A stretch of DNA of 64,000 bases, from positions 51,081 to 115,080 of the forward strand of contig JAKARS010000002.1 of assembly GCA_021828375.1 (NCBI GenBank). Direction: 5' to 3'. Position 1 is the stretch's first letter; every line of letters begins with the position of its first letter. The DNA comes from Nitrospirota bacterium. GTDB taxonomy: Bacteria > Nitrospirota > Leptospirillia > Leptospirillales > Leptospirillaceae. The notes beneath the pieces are model-generated. The model was not told the DNA's origin. It made no database searches and saw nothing but the letters and a program-made list of their open reading frames with translations. Below are positions 24,870 to 33,125 of this stretch, piece after piece. A program made the position numbers and the translations under genes.

Positions 24870-25493
24870 TCAGTGGCCGAAAAGACGGGCGACGAGCCCG
24901 TGGGCGGCCGTTTGGGCGACGGTCAAAAAAGGCGCCGGTGTCGTCGGAAAGAAGAGTCGCTCATAGCCCCGCCCCTCTCCGATTCCCTCCCACACGATCC
25001 GGTGGAGCGTGAGATCGTAAATGCGGGAAAAAAAACGAACCTGCTCCGCTCCCCCTCCGACCTCGGCATACTGGATCTGGGACTCCAGAAGGTAGCGGAC
25101 TCCCAGGCGGCGGGCAAAGGCCTCTGTCGCCTCCATCCCCTTGATGCTGTGGACCGAAATGTGCGGTGCCATCGCCTTCCATTCGGTGGCGAGGACGGGG
25201 TCGGAGGCAAGGCGCTGCCGGACCTGCTCGGTGGTGAAAAGGCTCGAGGGCGGGAGCTTCTTCTGAAGCTCCCGGTCGAGGAGCCCGGAGAGGGTTCGGG
25301 CCTCGGCCTTGGTGTCGTCTCCGGGAACGACGGGGGTCACGGCAAGGGTCGTTCGCGCCAGATTCCTGGGAGAAAAGTCTCCATTGGAGTAAAGCTCGGT
25401 CGAGAGGTTGTTGATGGAGTCCTGACAGCCCGGAAGAAGCAGCAGCCCTCCCAGAAGAAGGAGACGGTGAAAAAGGCGGTTATTCCGGGTCAT
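24870..25493 (-). CDS. Predicted lipoprotein of unknown function
   Basis: From the ATG at 25493 the product has 207 residues, with a basic start, a leucine-rich helix and the lipobox LLPGC. The mature part has alternating strand-helix character and includes LGVRYLLESQIQYAE, a feature of outer-membrane assembly lipoproteins such as CsgG/LpoB-like proteins; this is only a resemblance. It overlaps the upstream nuclease gene by 14 bases. Confidence 0.7.
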   Translation of the reverse strand: MTRNNRLFHRLLLLGGLLLLPGCQDSINNLSTELYSNGDFSPRNLARTTLAVTPVVPGDDTKAEARTLSGLLDRELQKKLPPSSLFTTEQVRQRLASDPVLATEWKAMAPHISVHSIKGMEATEAFARRLGVRYLLESQIQYAEVGGGAEQVRFFSRIYDLTLHRIVWEGIGEGRGYERLFFPTTPAPFLTVAQTAAHGLVARLFGH

Positions 25494-25917
25494 CCGACCG
25501 GTCCGAGAGCTGGAGGAAGTCCATATTGGGGGGCGTCTTTCTGAGGATTCCTTCCTTGGCAAAGATCGGGACGCCTCCCCGGATGGCGATGGCGACGGCA
25601 TCGCTCGGACGGGCGTCAATGGAAAACTCCGAATTTTCCGAAAGGAGATGGAGTGTGGCGAAGTAGGCCTCCCCTTCGATGCGGCTGATGACGACGGAGA
25701 GAAGCTTCACGGTGATGGAGTCGAGAAGGGAGATGAAGAGGTCGTGAGTCTGGGGCCTTTCAGGACGGGTGCGGGCCAACCCCATGGAGATGGCCTGTGC
25801 TTCAAAGGGCCCGACCCAGACCGGAAGGGTCCAATCGCGTGACTCGTCCTGGAGGATGAGGATATACGCCTGATTCGACGAATCGAAAAATATTTCCCGA
25901 ACAAAAACTTCAACCAT
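25480..25917 (-). CDS. Bifunctional nuclease family protein (DUF151)
   Basis: From the ATG at 25917, with AGGAG upstream, the product has 145 residues. LPVWVGPFEAQAI (about 30-42) and the C-terminal SIDARPSDAVAIAIR are the conserved marks of the BFN/DUF151 family. Plant and bacterial members have been reported to have RNase and DNase activity. It heads a run with the lipoprotein and ferredoxin genes; the link between them is unclear. The 207 bases upstream (25918-26124) hold no gene. Confidence 0.88.
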   Translation of the reverse strand: MVEVFVREIFFDSSNQAYILILQDESRDWTLPVWVGPFEAQAISMGLARTRPERPQTHDLFISLLDSITVKLLSVVISRIEGEAYFATLHLLSENSEFSIDARPSDAVAIAIRGGVPIFAKEGILRKTPPNMDFLQLSDRSDDPE

Positions 25918-26124
25918 GAACGGCTCCTGGCGGGACGGGTGACCCGTGATTTTTGCCAACAACAGACAGTGAGGCCTCCCGAAGGAGCCTCTCTTCTATT
26001 TTAGCACTCCGTTCGAACATGAGGACAAGCGGTCAACGGGAGTCCCGCCAACTCCGCGAAATGGGCCTCCCCCCAAGACCGAGAAACCCTGAAACAAGCG
26101 GAAGGGCCTCACTGGCCGCCAACA

Positions 26125-27225
26125 TCAGTGCGGTCCGGACCATTCCTCATGGTTCCCGTCTTCCGAATGGGTTTCGGGAACCGGAACCGGGGCTTCCGTG
26201 AAGGCCGGGGAGGGCTCGGAATAGGAGATCCCGTGAGAAGGGTCTTCCTCGGCCGGAGAGAGGTTCAGTGAAGGCTCCTCCTCGGCCGACGCGGGAGCGG
26301 CTTCCAGGGGAGAGCCCTCGGGGGCCCGAAGGTCGGAGGACGTTGATCCCTGTCCCGCCGGAGCCAGGCGGGGAAGATCGGGCAGGTACCCCTGCCCGAT
26401 GTTTTCCCAGATCCTCTCCATGGCGGAGAAGAGCGCTCCCCGCTTGGTCCTGTCGCTTCCCTCTCCCAGAAGGACTCCTCCGAGATTGAGCCCCATGACG
26501 AAGCGTTTTTGGTGAGAGGGGCCCGATTCCTCGATCAGGACCACTTCGGGCAGAAGGCCGAAGTTCTGCTGGGCCCATTTCTGGATCAGGAGCTTGTAGT
26601 TCGGAGGATTCCTGGGGCGCTCCCGGTGAGGGGGCGTGACCGGTCGGGGTGCGGCCACCGGGGCGACGGCCGGGGAAGGGGGCTCAGGGACGGTCGCGCG
26701 CCGGGGCTCCCGGGGAGGCGCCGATTCGATGGCCCGGAGAATCTCCTGAAGGGGCTGGGCAAACCAGGGGATCAGGATCTGACGGGTCGTTTCCAGGCCA
26801 TACTCGCAGTAAATGGCGGCGGTCAGGGCCTCGAAGGTGTCGGCCAGAAGAGAGGCATTTTCGCGCTCTCCCGAAGAATTGCTGCCCTTCCCGAGGATCA
26901 TGTAGGAGCCGAGATCCATCCGGCGGGCGATCGAGGCCAGGGTCTGGGTGCTGACAATGGTCGAGAAGACCTGTCCCACCTCCCCCTCGGTCGCCTGGGG
27001 CCACATGTTGAGAAGATATTCGCTGACAATGAGTCCGACGACTCGGTCTCCCAGGAATTCAAGACGCTCATAGTTGGGGATGGGCTTCTTGCGTCCGCGC
27101 TCGTGAGAGGCTGACCGATGGGTCAGGGCTTCCTCGATGCGGAAACTGTCCTTGAAGGGGAGGCCCAGCATCCGGATCAGAGTCTCCGCGGGTTTGGGTG
27201 TGTTGCCTTGCCTCACATCTCCCAA
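26125..27225 (-). CDS. rnc: Ribonuclease III with an extended linker and tail
   Basis: Cleaves double-stranded RNA in rRNA and mRNA processing. The start is TTG at 27225, with AGGAGG upstream. The catalytic domain has YERLEFLGDRVVG (about 52-64) and the second acidic site DTFEALTAAIY (about 133). The dsRNA-binding domain follows (YKLLIQKWAQQNFG), but it is separated by a proline/arginine-rich linker of about 50 residues, and a further acidic tail of about 80 residues follows. Total 366 residues, against about 230 for E. coli RNase III. Confidence 0.9.
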   Translation of the reverse strand: MGDVRQGNTPKPAETLIRMLGLPFKDSFRIEEALTHRSASHERGRKKPIPNYERLEFLGDRVVGLIVSEYLLNMWPQATEGEVGQVFSTIVSTQTLASIARRMDLGSYMILGKGSNSSGERENASLLADTFEALTAAIYCEYGLETTRQILIPWFAQPLQEILRAIESAPPREPRRATVPEPPSPAVAPVAAPRPVTPPHRERPRNPPNYKLLIQKWAQQNFGLLPEVVLIEESGPSHQKRFVMGLNLGGVLLGEGSDRTKRGALFSAMERIWENIGQGYLPDLPRLAPAGQGSTSSDLRAPEGSPLEAAPASAEEEPSLNLSPAEEDPSHGISYSEPSPAFTEAPVPVPETHSEDGNHEEWSGPH

Positions 27226-27359
27226 CGGGTCCTCCTGTCAAAGGGTGAAAGCTCGGGTAATCTCGGCCTTCTGTCGGGCCGGATCCTTCTTTTGCGGTCT
27301 CGTTTTACCGAGGACGATCGGTGTCGATTCGCCGGGTAACTCTGCGGGAACGTTAAGTC

Positions 27360-27368
27360 ATTGTAGCA
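27360..27368 (-). promoter_or_regulatory. Extended -10 promoter element before rnc
   Basis: Reading leftward, TGCTACAAT gives an extended -10 (TG-n-TACAAT) in an AT-rich pocket within otherwise GC-rich DNA, about 135 bases before the rnc start. No convincing -35 is seen, which is tolerated in extended -10 promoters. Confidence 0.4.
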
Positions 27369-27430
27369 TATTTTCAGAAAAATTGGGGCGGGACAAAGAG
27401 GTCGTCCCGGGGAGGGCCACAAGGGAGGGA

Positions 27431-28291
27431 CTAACGGGAGGACGGGGCTGGCGAAGGGGCGGAGAGCGGCTGGCAGAGGGCGCAATAATACAGGGAACGG
27501 GCCTCGACCGTCGCGCGCTGGAGTGGAAGGCCGCATCGCCGACAGGGAGCCCCCTCCCGTCCGTAGACGGCATGAAATTTCTGGTAGCCCCCGGGAGAGC
27601 CGTCCTCCTGGCGATAGGAATGGATGGTCGACCCCCCGGAGTCGATGGCCGAGGTCAGGATCCGGTGGAGGCTTTGGAAGAGGCGACAGGCTTCGGCGAG
27701 GGAGAGGGAGCCGGCCGGCCGGAAGGGCGAGAGCCCGGCATCGAAGAGGATTTCGGCCATGTAAATATTCCCGATCCCCGCGAGGAGGGCGGGGTTGGTC
27801 AGGGCCTTTCTCAGGGGGGAGGCAAGGGGGCGGAAGATCTCAAAAAGAGAGGGGCCGTCCAGGGAGAGGGCGTCGGGCCCGGTTCCCGCAAGAAGACGGG
27901 ATTCGGCGGGGGAGGGGGAGATCTCGAGACGACCGAACCTCCGGGGATCGCTCCAGGCAAGGATCACCCCGTCCTCGGGGAGGAGAAGCTCAAGATGGGT
28001 GTGGGGGGCGGGCCGTGAGCCCTGGGGGCGCCGATCCCATCGTCCCGACATGCCGAATCGGGAAAGCAAAAAAAACGGGCGGGAAGATCGGTCGGGCCCG
28101 TCCGGAATGAGGGAGAGAATCAGGGTCTTGCCGCGGCGAACGATCTCTCCCCCTCTCAAGGGGCCGTGGGGGGGACGTCGGTCCGTGGCCCAAACGTCCT
28201 CACGGAGAGGCGTGATCGAGGCGATCCTCCGTCCGGTGAAGACAGGAAGGATCGCCCGACGGGTGGCTTCGACTTCGGGAAGTTCCGGCAA
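27431..28291 (-). CDS. mutM: Formamidopyrimidine-DNA glycosylase
   Basis: Base-excision repair of oxidised purines. The enzyme must begin with proline at residue 2, so the start is the TTG at 28291 giving (M)PELPEVE, with GGAG 7 bases upstream; the long open frame before it is spurious. The 286-residue product has the catalytic P2/E3, the central helix-two-turn-helix segment NPALLAGIGNIYMAEIL, and a C-terminal zinc finger with C-x2-C (CRRC) and C-x2-C (CALC). Confidence 0.93.
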   Translation of the reverse strand: MPELPEVEATRRAILPVFTGRRIASITPLREDVWATDRRPPHGPLRGGEIVRRGKTLILSLIPDGPDRSSRPFFLLSRFGMSGRWDRRPQGSRPAPHTHLELLLPEDGVILAWSDPRRFGRLEISPSPAESRLLAGTGPDALSLDGPSLFEIFRPLASPLRKALTNPALLAGIGNIYMAEILFDAGLSPFRPAGSLSLAEACRLFQSLHRILTSAIDSGGSTIHSYRQEDGSPGGYQKFHAVYGREGAPCRRCGLPLQRATVEARSLYYCALCQPLSAPSPAPSSR

Positions 28292-28331
28292 GGGGGAGCT
28301 CCGGGTGAGTGACGGGGTGGCCTTTCCCTCA

Positions 28332-29444
28332 TCATAGCGCGGCGAGGGAGCCGTGGCCATAGAGCAGGAGGGAGAGTCCGAGTCCCGTGAGGGAGACGAA
28401 GATCCAGAGAAAAATCCCGGAGGCCAGGGGGCGGACTCCGAAGCGAAAGATCCGGGAGAGGTGGGTTTCAAGGCCCATGGCAGCCATGGCCACGGCCAGG
28501 ATCGCCGCATCTCCTTCCTGAAGGAGATGGAGGATCTTCGGAGGGAGGGGCAGAAGGAAGTTCAGGAGCACCACACCGGCAAAGGCCCCCACGAACCAGG
28601 GAAACTGGCGCTTGCCCCGGTCCTGGGCCGGATTTTCAGCCCGTGCGCGCGCCAGAACGTAGGCCTCCAGAAGGAGGACGACCGGGAGAAGAAGGGCGAC
28701 GCGGGTGAGCTTCAGCATGGTTCCCAGCTCCAGTGCTTCTTTGGAATAGGGAAGTGTCGCCCCCACCACCTGGCCAATTTCATGGATGGAGGAGCCGGAC
28801 CAGGCTCCGTAGACATCCGGCGGCAAATGGAGAAGCCGGCGAACCACCGGAAAGAGGAACATGGAGAGGGTTCCGAAGAGGGTGACGGTGGCAACCGAGT
28901 AGGCCACCTCTTCATCCTTTCCCCGGATCACCCCGTTGGCGGCGACAATGGCCGAGGCTCCGCAGATGGCGGTCCCGGTCCCCAGAAGAAGGGAGAGATT
29001 GTCGGGGAGTCCCCGAAGGCGGCCGAACCAGAGGGCCGCAAGGTAGACCGAGACGATGACGGCGAGGTCGAGGATCAGGCCGCGCAGTCCGATGCCGACC
29101 AGCTCCCGGGCGGAGAAATCAAAGCCGAGCCCCACGATGCCCACGCGAAGGAGGGTCCGGAAGGAAAAGGAGATCCCCGGGTCGAGCGCGTGGGGAAGAG
29201 GGCGGACATTTCGGACGGCCATGCCAAAAAGGATCGCGAGAAGGATCGGGCCGGCAATGGCGATCCCGGTCATTTTGGCAATTTCCCGGCTGGTGACGGT
29301 CGCCAGAACCGCCAGAAGAACCGAGAGAAGAAGCCCCGGAAGAAGGGGACGCATGAGAGGAAGACGTCGGCTCAAGGGAGACCTTTTTGGGTAGGGAGGC
29401 GTTGGCATCCTGCGGTGAGTCCATGTAACATAACCGTGGTTCAT
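28332..29444 (-). CDS. YeiH/UPF0324 family membrane protein
   Basis: Up to 370 residues with about ten helices. GTGTAICGASAIVAANGVI and SGSSIHEIGQVVGA are the conserved signatures of this putative sulfate/anion carrier family. The start is unsure: in-frame ATG codons near residues 13 and 31 are also possible, and none has a good ribosome site. It ends 40 bases before mutM on the same strand. Confidence 0.82.
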   Translation of the reverse strand: MNHGYVTWTHRRMPTPPYPKRSPLSRRLPLMRPLLPGLLLSVLLAVLATVTSREIAKMTGIAIAGPILLAILFGMAVRNVRPLPHALDPGISFSFRTLLRVGIVGLGFDFSARELVGIGLRGLILDLAVIVSVYLAALWFGRLRGLPDNLSLLLGTGTAICGASAIVAANGVIRGKDEEVAYSVATVTLFGTLSMFLFPVVRRLLHLPPDVYGAWSGSSIHEIGQVVGATLPYSKEALELGTMLKLTRVALLLPVVLLLEAYVLARARAENPAQDRGKRQFPWFVGAFAGVVLLNFLLPLPPKILHLLQEGDAAILAVAMAAMGLETHLSRIFRFGVRPLASGIFLWIFVSLTGLGLSLLLYGHGSLAAL

Positions 29445-29506
29445 TCTAACGGGATTGCCGGGCGTCGTGCCATTGGCTTTTTTAATCGGAAAACAAAGGG
29501 TTGCGA

Positions 29507-30574
29507 ATGACTCATGACGCGGAGTGGAAGGAGTTTGTCGAGGGCTGGGGAAGGCAGAAAGGGCGCATTCTGGCCGGTCGCGTCCCCCTCGCGGGAGACG
29601 CCTCCAACCGGCGCTACTTTCGTGTGGAGTTCAAGGGAGAGGAGCCTCCCCGGACGGCGATTCTCATGGAGCGGCAAGGAGCCCTGGGCTTCAAGAAGTC
29701 GGAGGAGGCCGTGTCCGGGGGGGGCTCGGAGCCGCCGGGGGATCCCTTTCTCCTGGTGGCGGATGCCTTGGGTCGGAGAGGACTTCCCGTTCCCTCCATC
29801 TACCACCGTCTTCCGGACGGGTCGAAGACCCTTCAGGAGGATCTGGGGGACGAGACCGTCCTTTCCCGGCTCCAGTCGGAGGCCAGCGCCGAGGAATCCC
29901 TCACGGAAAAGGCGCTGGCCCTTCTTGTGCGCCTTCAGACCGCCCGGCCCGACGGCGACCTCTCCTGGGTCCGGAATCGCCCCTACTCCCGGGAGCTCAT
30001 CCGCTGGGAGTTCGAGCACTTCGTGGAGTATGGACTCGCCGGCGTGCCGGAGGGGAAGCTTCGCCAAATCCGGGAGGGCTTTGACCGGGAAGCCGCCGAT
30101 CTGGCCGGAGAGGAGGCCAAGGTCCTGGTCCATCGGGACTACCACTCCCGGAACATCATGGTCCGGCCCGACGGCTCCCTGGCCCTGATCGACTTTCAGG
30201 ATCTCCTCTGGGGCTCTCCTTACTACGACCTGGCCTCCTTCCTCTTCGATGCCTATCGCACCGTTCCCCTGGAAAGGATCGAAAGGGCGCTGGCCCGCTA
30301 CCTCGATCTTGCGGGGGGAGCCGGAGTTTTGCCGAGGACAACGCACGAGGCGGCGATGGAGCGTCTCTGTCGCCATGCCTTCCAGCGGAATCTGAAGGCC
30401 TGCGGGCGATTCTTCTACATCGCCGACGTGAAGGGGAATCCCGCCTTTCTGGGATCGGTGGCCGGAACTCACGCGAACATGCTCCGGATCGTGGCGCGGG
30501 TTCCCTCCCTGGCCCCGCTCTACGGGAGCTTTTCCTCCTATCTGCGGTTTCCGGACCCTCCCGACTCTCCATGA
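29507..30574 (+). CDS. amgK: Sugar kinase of the aminoglycoside phosphotransferase fold, probably MurNAc/GlcNAc 1-kinase AmgK
   Basis: A 355-residue kinase. VLVHRDYHSRNIMV holds the catalytic loop (HRDYHSRN) and ALIDFQDLLWG the metal-binding DFQD. DLLWGSPYYDLAS is typical of AmgK-like proteins. The next gene, overlapping by ATGA, is a MurU-like nucleotidyltransferase, the partner of AmgK in pseudomonads, where the pair turns MurNAc into UDP-MurNAc. The start at ATG 29507 is chosen over TTG 29501 because AAAGGG lies 6-7 bases upstream. Confidence 0.85.
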   Translation: MTHDAEWKEFVEGWGRQKGRILAGRVPLAGDASNRRYFRVEFKGEEPPRTAILMERQGALGFKKSEEAVSGGGSEPPGDPFLLVADALGRRGLPVPSIYHRLPDGSKTLQEDLGDETVLSRLQSEASAEESLTEKALALLVRLQTARPDGDLSWVRNRPYSRELIRWEFEHFVEYGLAGVPEGKLRQIREGFDREAADLAGEEAKVLVHRDYHSRNIMVRPDGSLALIDFQDLLWGSPYYDLASFLFDAYRTVPLERIERALARYLDLAGGAGVLPRTTHEAAMERLCRHAFQRNLKACGRFFYIADVKGNPAFLGSVAGTHANMLRIVARVPSLAPLYGSFSSYLRFPDPPDSP

Positions 30575-31314
30575 GACTCTGCGGATTCGTCCTTGCCGCG
30601 GGTCTGGGAACCCGGCTCCGTCCGCTCTTTCCGGACATTCCCAAGCCTCTCGTCCCGGTGGGGGGGCGTCCGGCCATCGCCTGGTCCATGGACCTTCTCG
30701 TGAAGGCCGGCGTGTCGCGGATCATCGTCAATGTCCATCACAAAAGGGAGATGATGCGCGAGGCTCTGCCCGCCCTTGTTCCCCCCGGGGTGGAGCTCTT
30801 CCTCTCCGAGGAGGAGCGGCTTCTGGGGACGGGAGGAGGGATCGCGAAGGCCCGGGAGCTCTATCGGGACTTCGACTGGCTCCTGATCGCCAATGCGGAT
30901 ATCCTGACCTTTCTCTCCCTTGGACCCTTTTTGGGGCGGGCCATCCGGGAGGACTCCCTGGCCCACCTCATTCTCTCCCCCCACGGCCCCGAAACCGAAC
31001 GGGGCCGCATCGGCCGGCGGCAGGGAGGCTCTCTCTGGCTCCCGGCTTCGGGGGAGAAGGGCCGACCCGCGGGGGTGACACCGGGGGTCTTTCTGGGGCT
31101 TCATATTGTCCGTCCAAAGATCTTCGAAGGGGTGGACCCCCGGGAGGCTCCGTCGGTGATCGACCTCTACCGCCGGCGCCTGGGGGAGGGGGGAAGGGTC
31201 CGGGCCAGCTTTACCCGCTCCTTCTGGGTCGATCTGGGAACGGAAGATGGATATCGGCGCGCCGTGCGATCCCTTGAAGACGGAGAGGGTCGAGTCCGCC
31301 GGGGGGAGGGGTGA
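30571..31314 (+). CDS. murU: Sugar-1-phosphate nucleotidyltransferase, probably MurU
   Basis: A 247-residue nucleotidyltransferase with the signature LAAGLGTRLRPLFPD and KPLVPVGGRP, NVHHK and the metal-binding NADIL (about residues 109-113). Size and context, directly coupled to an AmgK-like kinase, indicate MurNAc-1-phosphate uridylyltransferase. It is shorter than GlmU and lacks the acyltransferase domain. Its last 104 bases overlap the end of anmK on the opposite strand. Confidence 0.83.
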   Translation: MRLCGFVLAAGLGTRLRPLFPDIPKPLVPVGGRPAIAWSMDLLVKAGVSRIIVNVHHKREMMREALPALVPPGVELFLSEEERLLGTGGGIAKARELYRDFDWLLIANADILTFLSLGPFLGRAIREDSLAHLILSPHGPETERGRIGRRQGGSLWLPASGEKGRPAGVTPGVFLGLHIVRPKIFEGVDPREAPSVIDLYRRRLGEGGRVRASFTRSFWVDLGTEDGYRRAVRSLEDGEGRVRRGEG

Positions 31315-32494
31315 TCTGCCCCAGGACCGTGGGGGAGAGGGCTCCGGTCACCTCCGGGATGTTCCCGGGGCGGCCGGAGAGGGTGAGCAGGGCGATGTAG
31401 GCGAAGGCCATCGATTCGATGGCCTGGGGAGGATATCCCTTTTCCTGGGAGGAGACGACGGGAAGCCCGGTCCGCCGGGCGATGCGTGCCATGAGATCGG
31501 GGTTGCGCATCCCTCCTCCCCCCACGATGATTTCCTCCGGAGGGGAGGCCAGCCAGGGGAGGGAGCGCTCCACTCCGGCAGCGGTGAGCTCGGACAGGGT
31601 GGCCAGAAGATTGTCCCCCTCCTCCGGGGAGAGGCGGAGGGAGGAGGGGGCGCTTCCCCGTCGGGGCGGGGCGGTCTGATGGGTCATCCAGGCAAGAATT
31701 TGCCGAAGCCGCTCCTCGCCCCACTCCTCCCGTCCGGTGGATTTGGGGGGAGGAAGGGAAAAAAAGGAGTCCGAAAGGAGCCAGTCGAGAAGCCCGGGGT
31801 CGGGTCGTCCCCGGCGGGCGAAGCGGCCGTCCCGGTCGAAGGGGAGAGTCCCTTCCGAGACGAGGGAGATGGCAAGGTCCATCAGCATGTTTCCGGGACC
31901 GGTATCGAAGGCGATGACGGGAAGAGTGGTTCCGGAGGGAGGAAGGCCGGTAATGTTGGCAATCCCTCCGATGTTCAGGAAGGCCCGGGAGCGCTCTCCG
32001 GCAAAGAGGGCCCGGTGGAAGATCGGAGCCAGCGGGGCTCCATGGCCTTCTTGCGCGACGTCCGCTCCCCGGAACTGCGTGACCACCGGAGTCCCGAAGG
32101 ATCGCGCCAGGGGAAAGGGCTGGGAGGCCTGGTAGGAGACCCCGCGGCTCGTGGGAAGTGACGCGAGAAAGTCCAGCCGGTGGGTCCGGGGATGATGGCG
32201 GACGGTGATTCCATGGGTGCCGATGACATCGAGATCGGAGGAGGAGAGTCCGGCGTCCCGGAGAAGCTGGCCGGCCACAGACTCTTCCATCGAGGCGAGG
32301 ATGTCGGCAATGTCGGGGAGGTGTCGGGAGGGCGACCCGGTGGCCTCCATGCCCTCCATCCAGCGTTTGAGATCCTTCCGGAGGGGCTCCGGAAAGGGTG
32401 ATTCAAGAAATGACGCCAGGCGTATGGTGCCGTTTTCGACAACAATGATGGACCCGTCCACCCCATCGAGGGAGGTTCCGCACATGAAGCCCAT
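31211..32494 (-). CDS. anmK: 1,6-anhydro-N-acetylmuramic acid kinase
   Basis: Opens and phosphorylates anhydroMurNAc released by lytic transglycosylases. The family start is clear: MGFMCGTSLDGVDG (usually GLMSGTSLDG), so ATG 32494 is chosen, with GTG 32500 as alternative. Other motifs: GHGAPLAPIFHRALF and the ATP-binding FDTGPGNMLMD. At 427 residues it exceeds the usual ~370; about 30 extra residues after VLGQI lie in the overlap with murU. Its start overlaps the divergent engB start by 11 bases. Confidence 0.9.
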   Translation of the reverse strand: MGFMCGTSLDGVDGSIIVVENGTIRLASFLESPFPEPLRKDLKRWMEGMEATGSPSRHLPDIADILASMEESVAGQLLRDAGLSSSDLDVIGTHGITVRHHPRTHRLDFLASLPTSRGVSYQASQPFPLARSFGTPVVTQFRGADVAQEGHGAPLAPIFHRALFAGERSRAFLNIGGIANITGLPPSGTTLPVIAFDTGPGNMLMDLAISLVSEGTLPFDRDGRFARRGRPDPGLLDWLLSDSFFSLPPPKSTGREEWGEERLRQILAWMTHQTAPPRRGSAPSSLRLSPEEGDNLLATLSELTAAGVERSLPWLASPPEEIIVGGGGMRNPDLMARIARRTGLPVVSSQEKGYPPQAIESMAFAYIALLTLSGRPGNIPEVTGALSPTVLGQITPPPGGLDPLRLQGIARRADIHLPFPDRPRRSG

Positions 32495-33125
32495 CGCCAC
32501 CAGAGGAGAGTCCTTCGGCCTCTCTGCCACCTTTGTCCTTTCTGTCGCCGATCCTCGCCAGATGCCTCCCTTGGGGGAAGGTCCCATCATTGGTCTGGCC
32601 GGGCGATCAAATGTGGGCAAATCCTCCCTGATCAACCGTCTCACGGAGCATGGGGGGTTGGCCCGAACCGGCAAGCGTCCCGGGGCCACCACCCTCCCCA
32701 ATCTGTACCGGATCCATGCCGGTGGATACTTTCTCGATTTCCCCGGCTATGGGTACATGAACCGGGGCCAGAGCACAAAGGCCAGCTCCCAGGATGCCTC
32801 CACCCGGATCGTCGAGGCCCGGCCGGATATCCGCAGGGTCCTGCTTTTGGTCGACGCCCGGAGGGAGCTTCTTCCCCTGGACGTCGACGCGGCCCGATGG
32901 TTCCGCCTGATGTCCATTCCCGTGTCCATCGTGGTGACGAAAACGGACACTCTTTCCCGAAACTCCCGGAGCCTTCCCCTTCGTGCCTGGGGACAGTGGA
33001 TCGAGGAGGCGGAGGATGACGGGGTGAGTGGCCCCTTTCCGGTGAGCGCCCGCACGGGAGAGGGGCTTTTGGATCTGGTCCGCCATGTCCGGGAGGTCCT
33101 TGGGGAGGGACCTACTGGGGAATGA
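32484..33125 (+). CDS. engB: Ribosome biogenesis GTP-binding protein YsxC/EngB
   Basis: Essential-type GTPase in large ribosomal subunit assembly, 213 residues from ATG 32484. Motifs: G1 AGRSNVGKSS (about 34-43), G2 threonines in GATT, G3 DFPGYGYM (commonly DLPGYGYA), G4 TKTD and G5 VSAR. The family needs about 20 residues before G1 (here FVLSVADPRQMPPLG), which supports this early start, although it lies inside the start of anmK on the other strand. The end overlaps the SurA-like gene by 14 bases. Confidence 0.92.
   Translation: MKPIATRGESFGLSATFVLSVADPRQMPPLGEGPIIGLAGRSNVGKSSLINRLTEHGGLARTGKRPGATTLPNLYRIHAGGYFLDFPGYGYMNRGQSTKASSQDASTRIVEARPDIRRVLLLVDARRELLPLDVDAARWFRLMSIPVSIVVTKTDTLSRNSRSLPLRAWGQWIEEAEDDGVSGPFPVSARTGEGLLDLVRHVREVLGEGPTGE

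Noticed and set aside
25979..26005. Hairpin plus T-rich tract at gaggcctcccgaaggagcctc
   Set aside because: It would terminate rightward transcription, but the neighbouring genes run leftward, so its role is unsupported.
27431..28510. A longer MutM with an 80-residue N-terminal extension
   Set aside because: The enzyme requires proline directly after the initiator; TTG 28291 with a ribosome site gives this.
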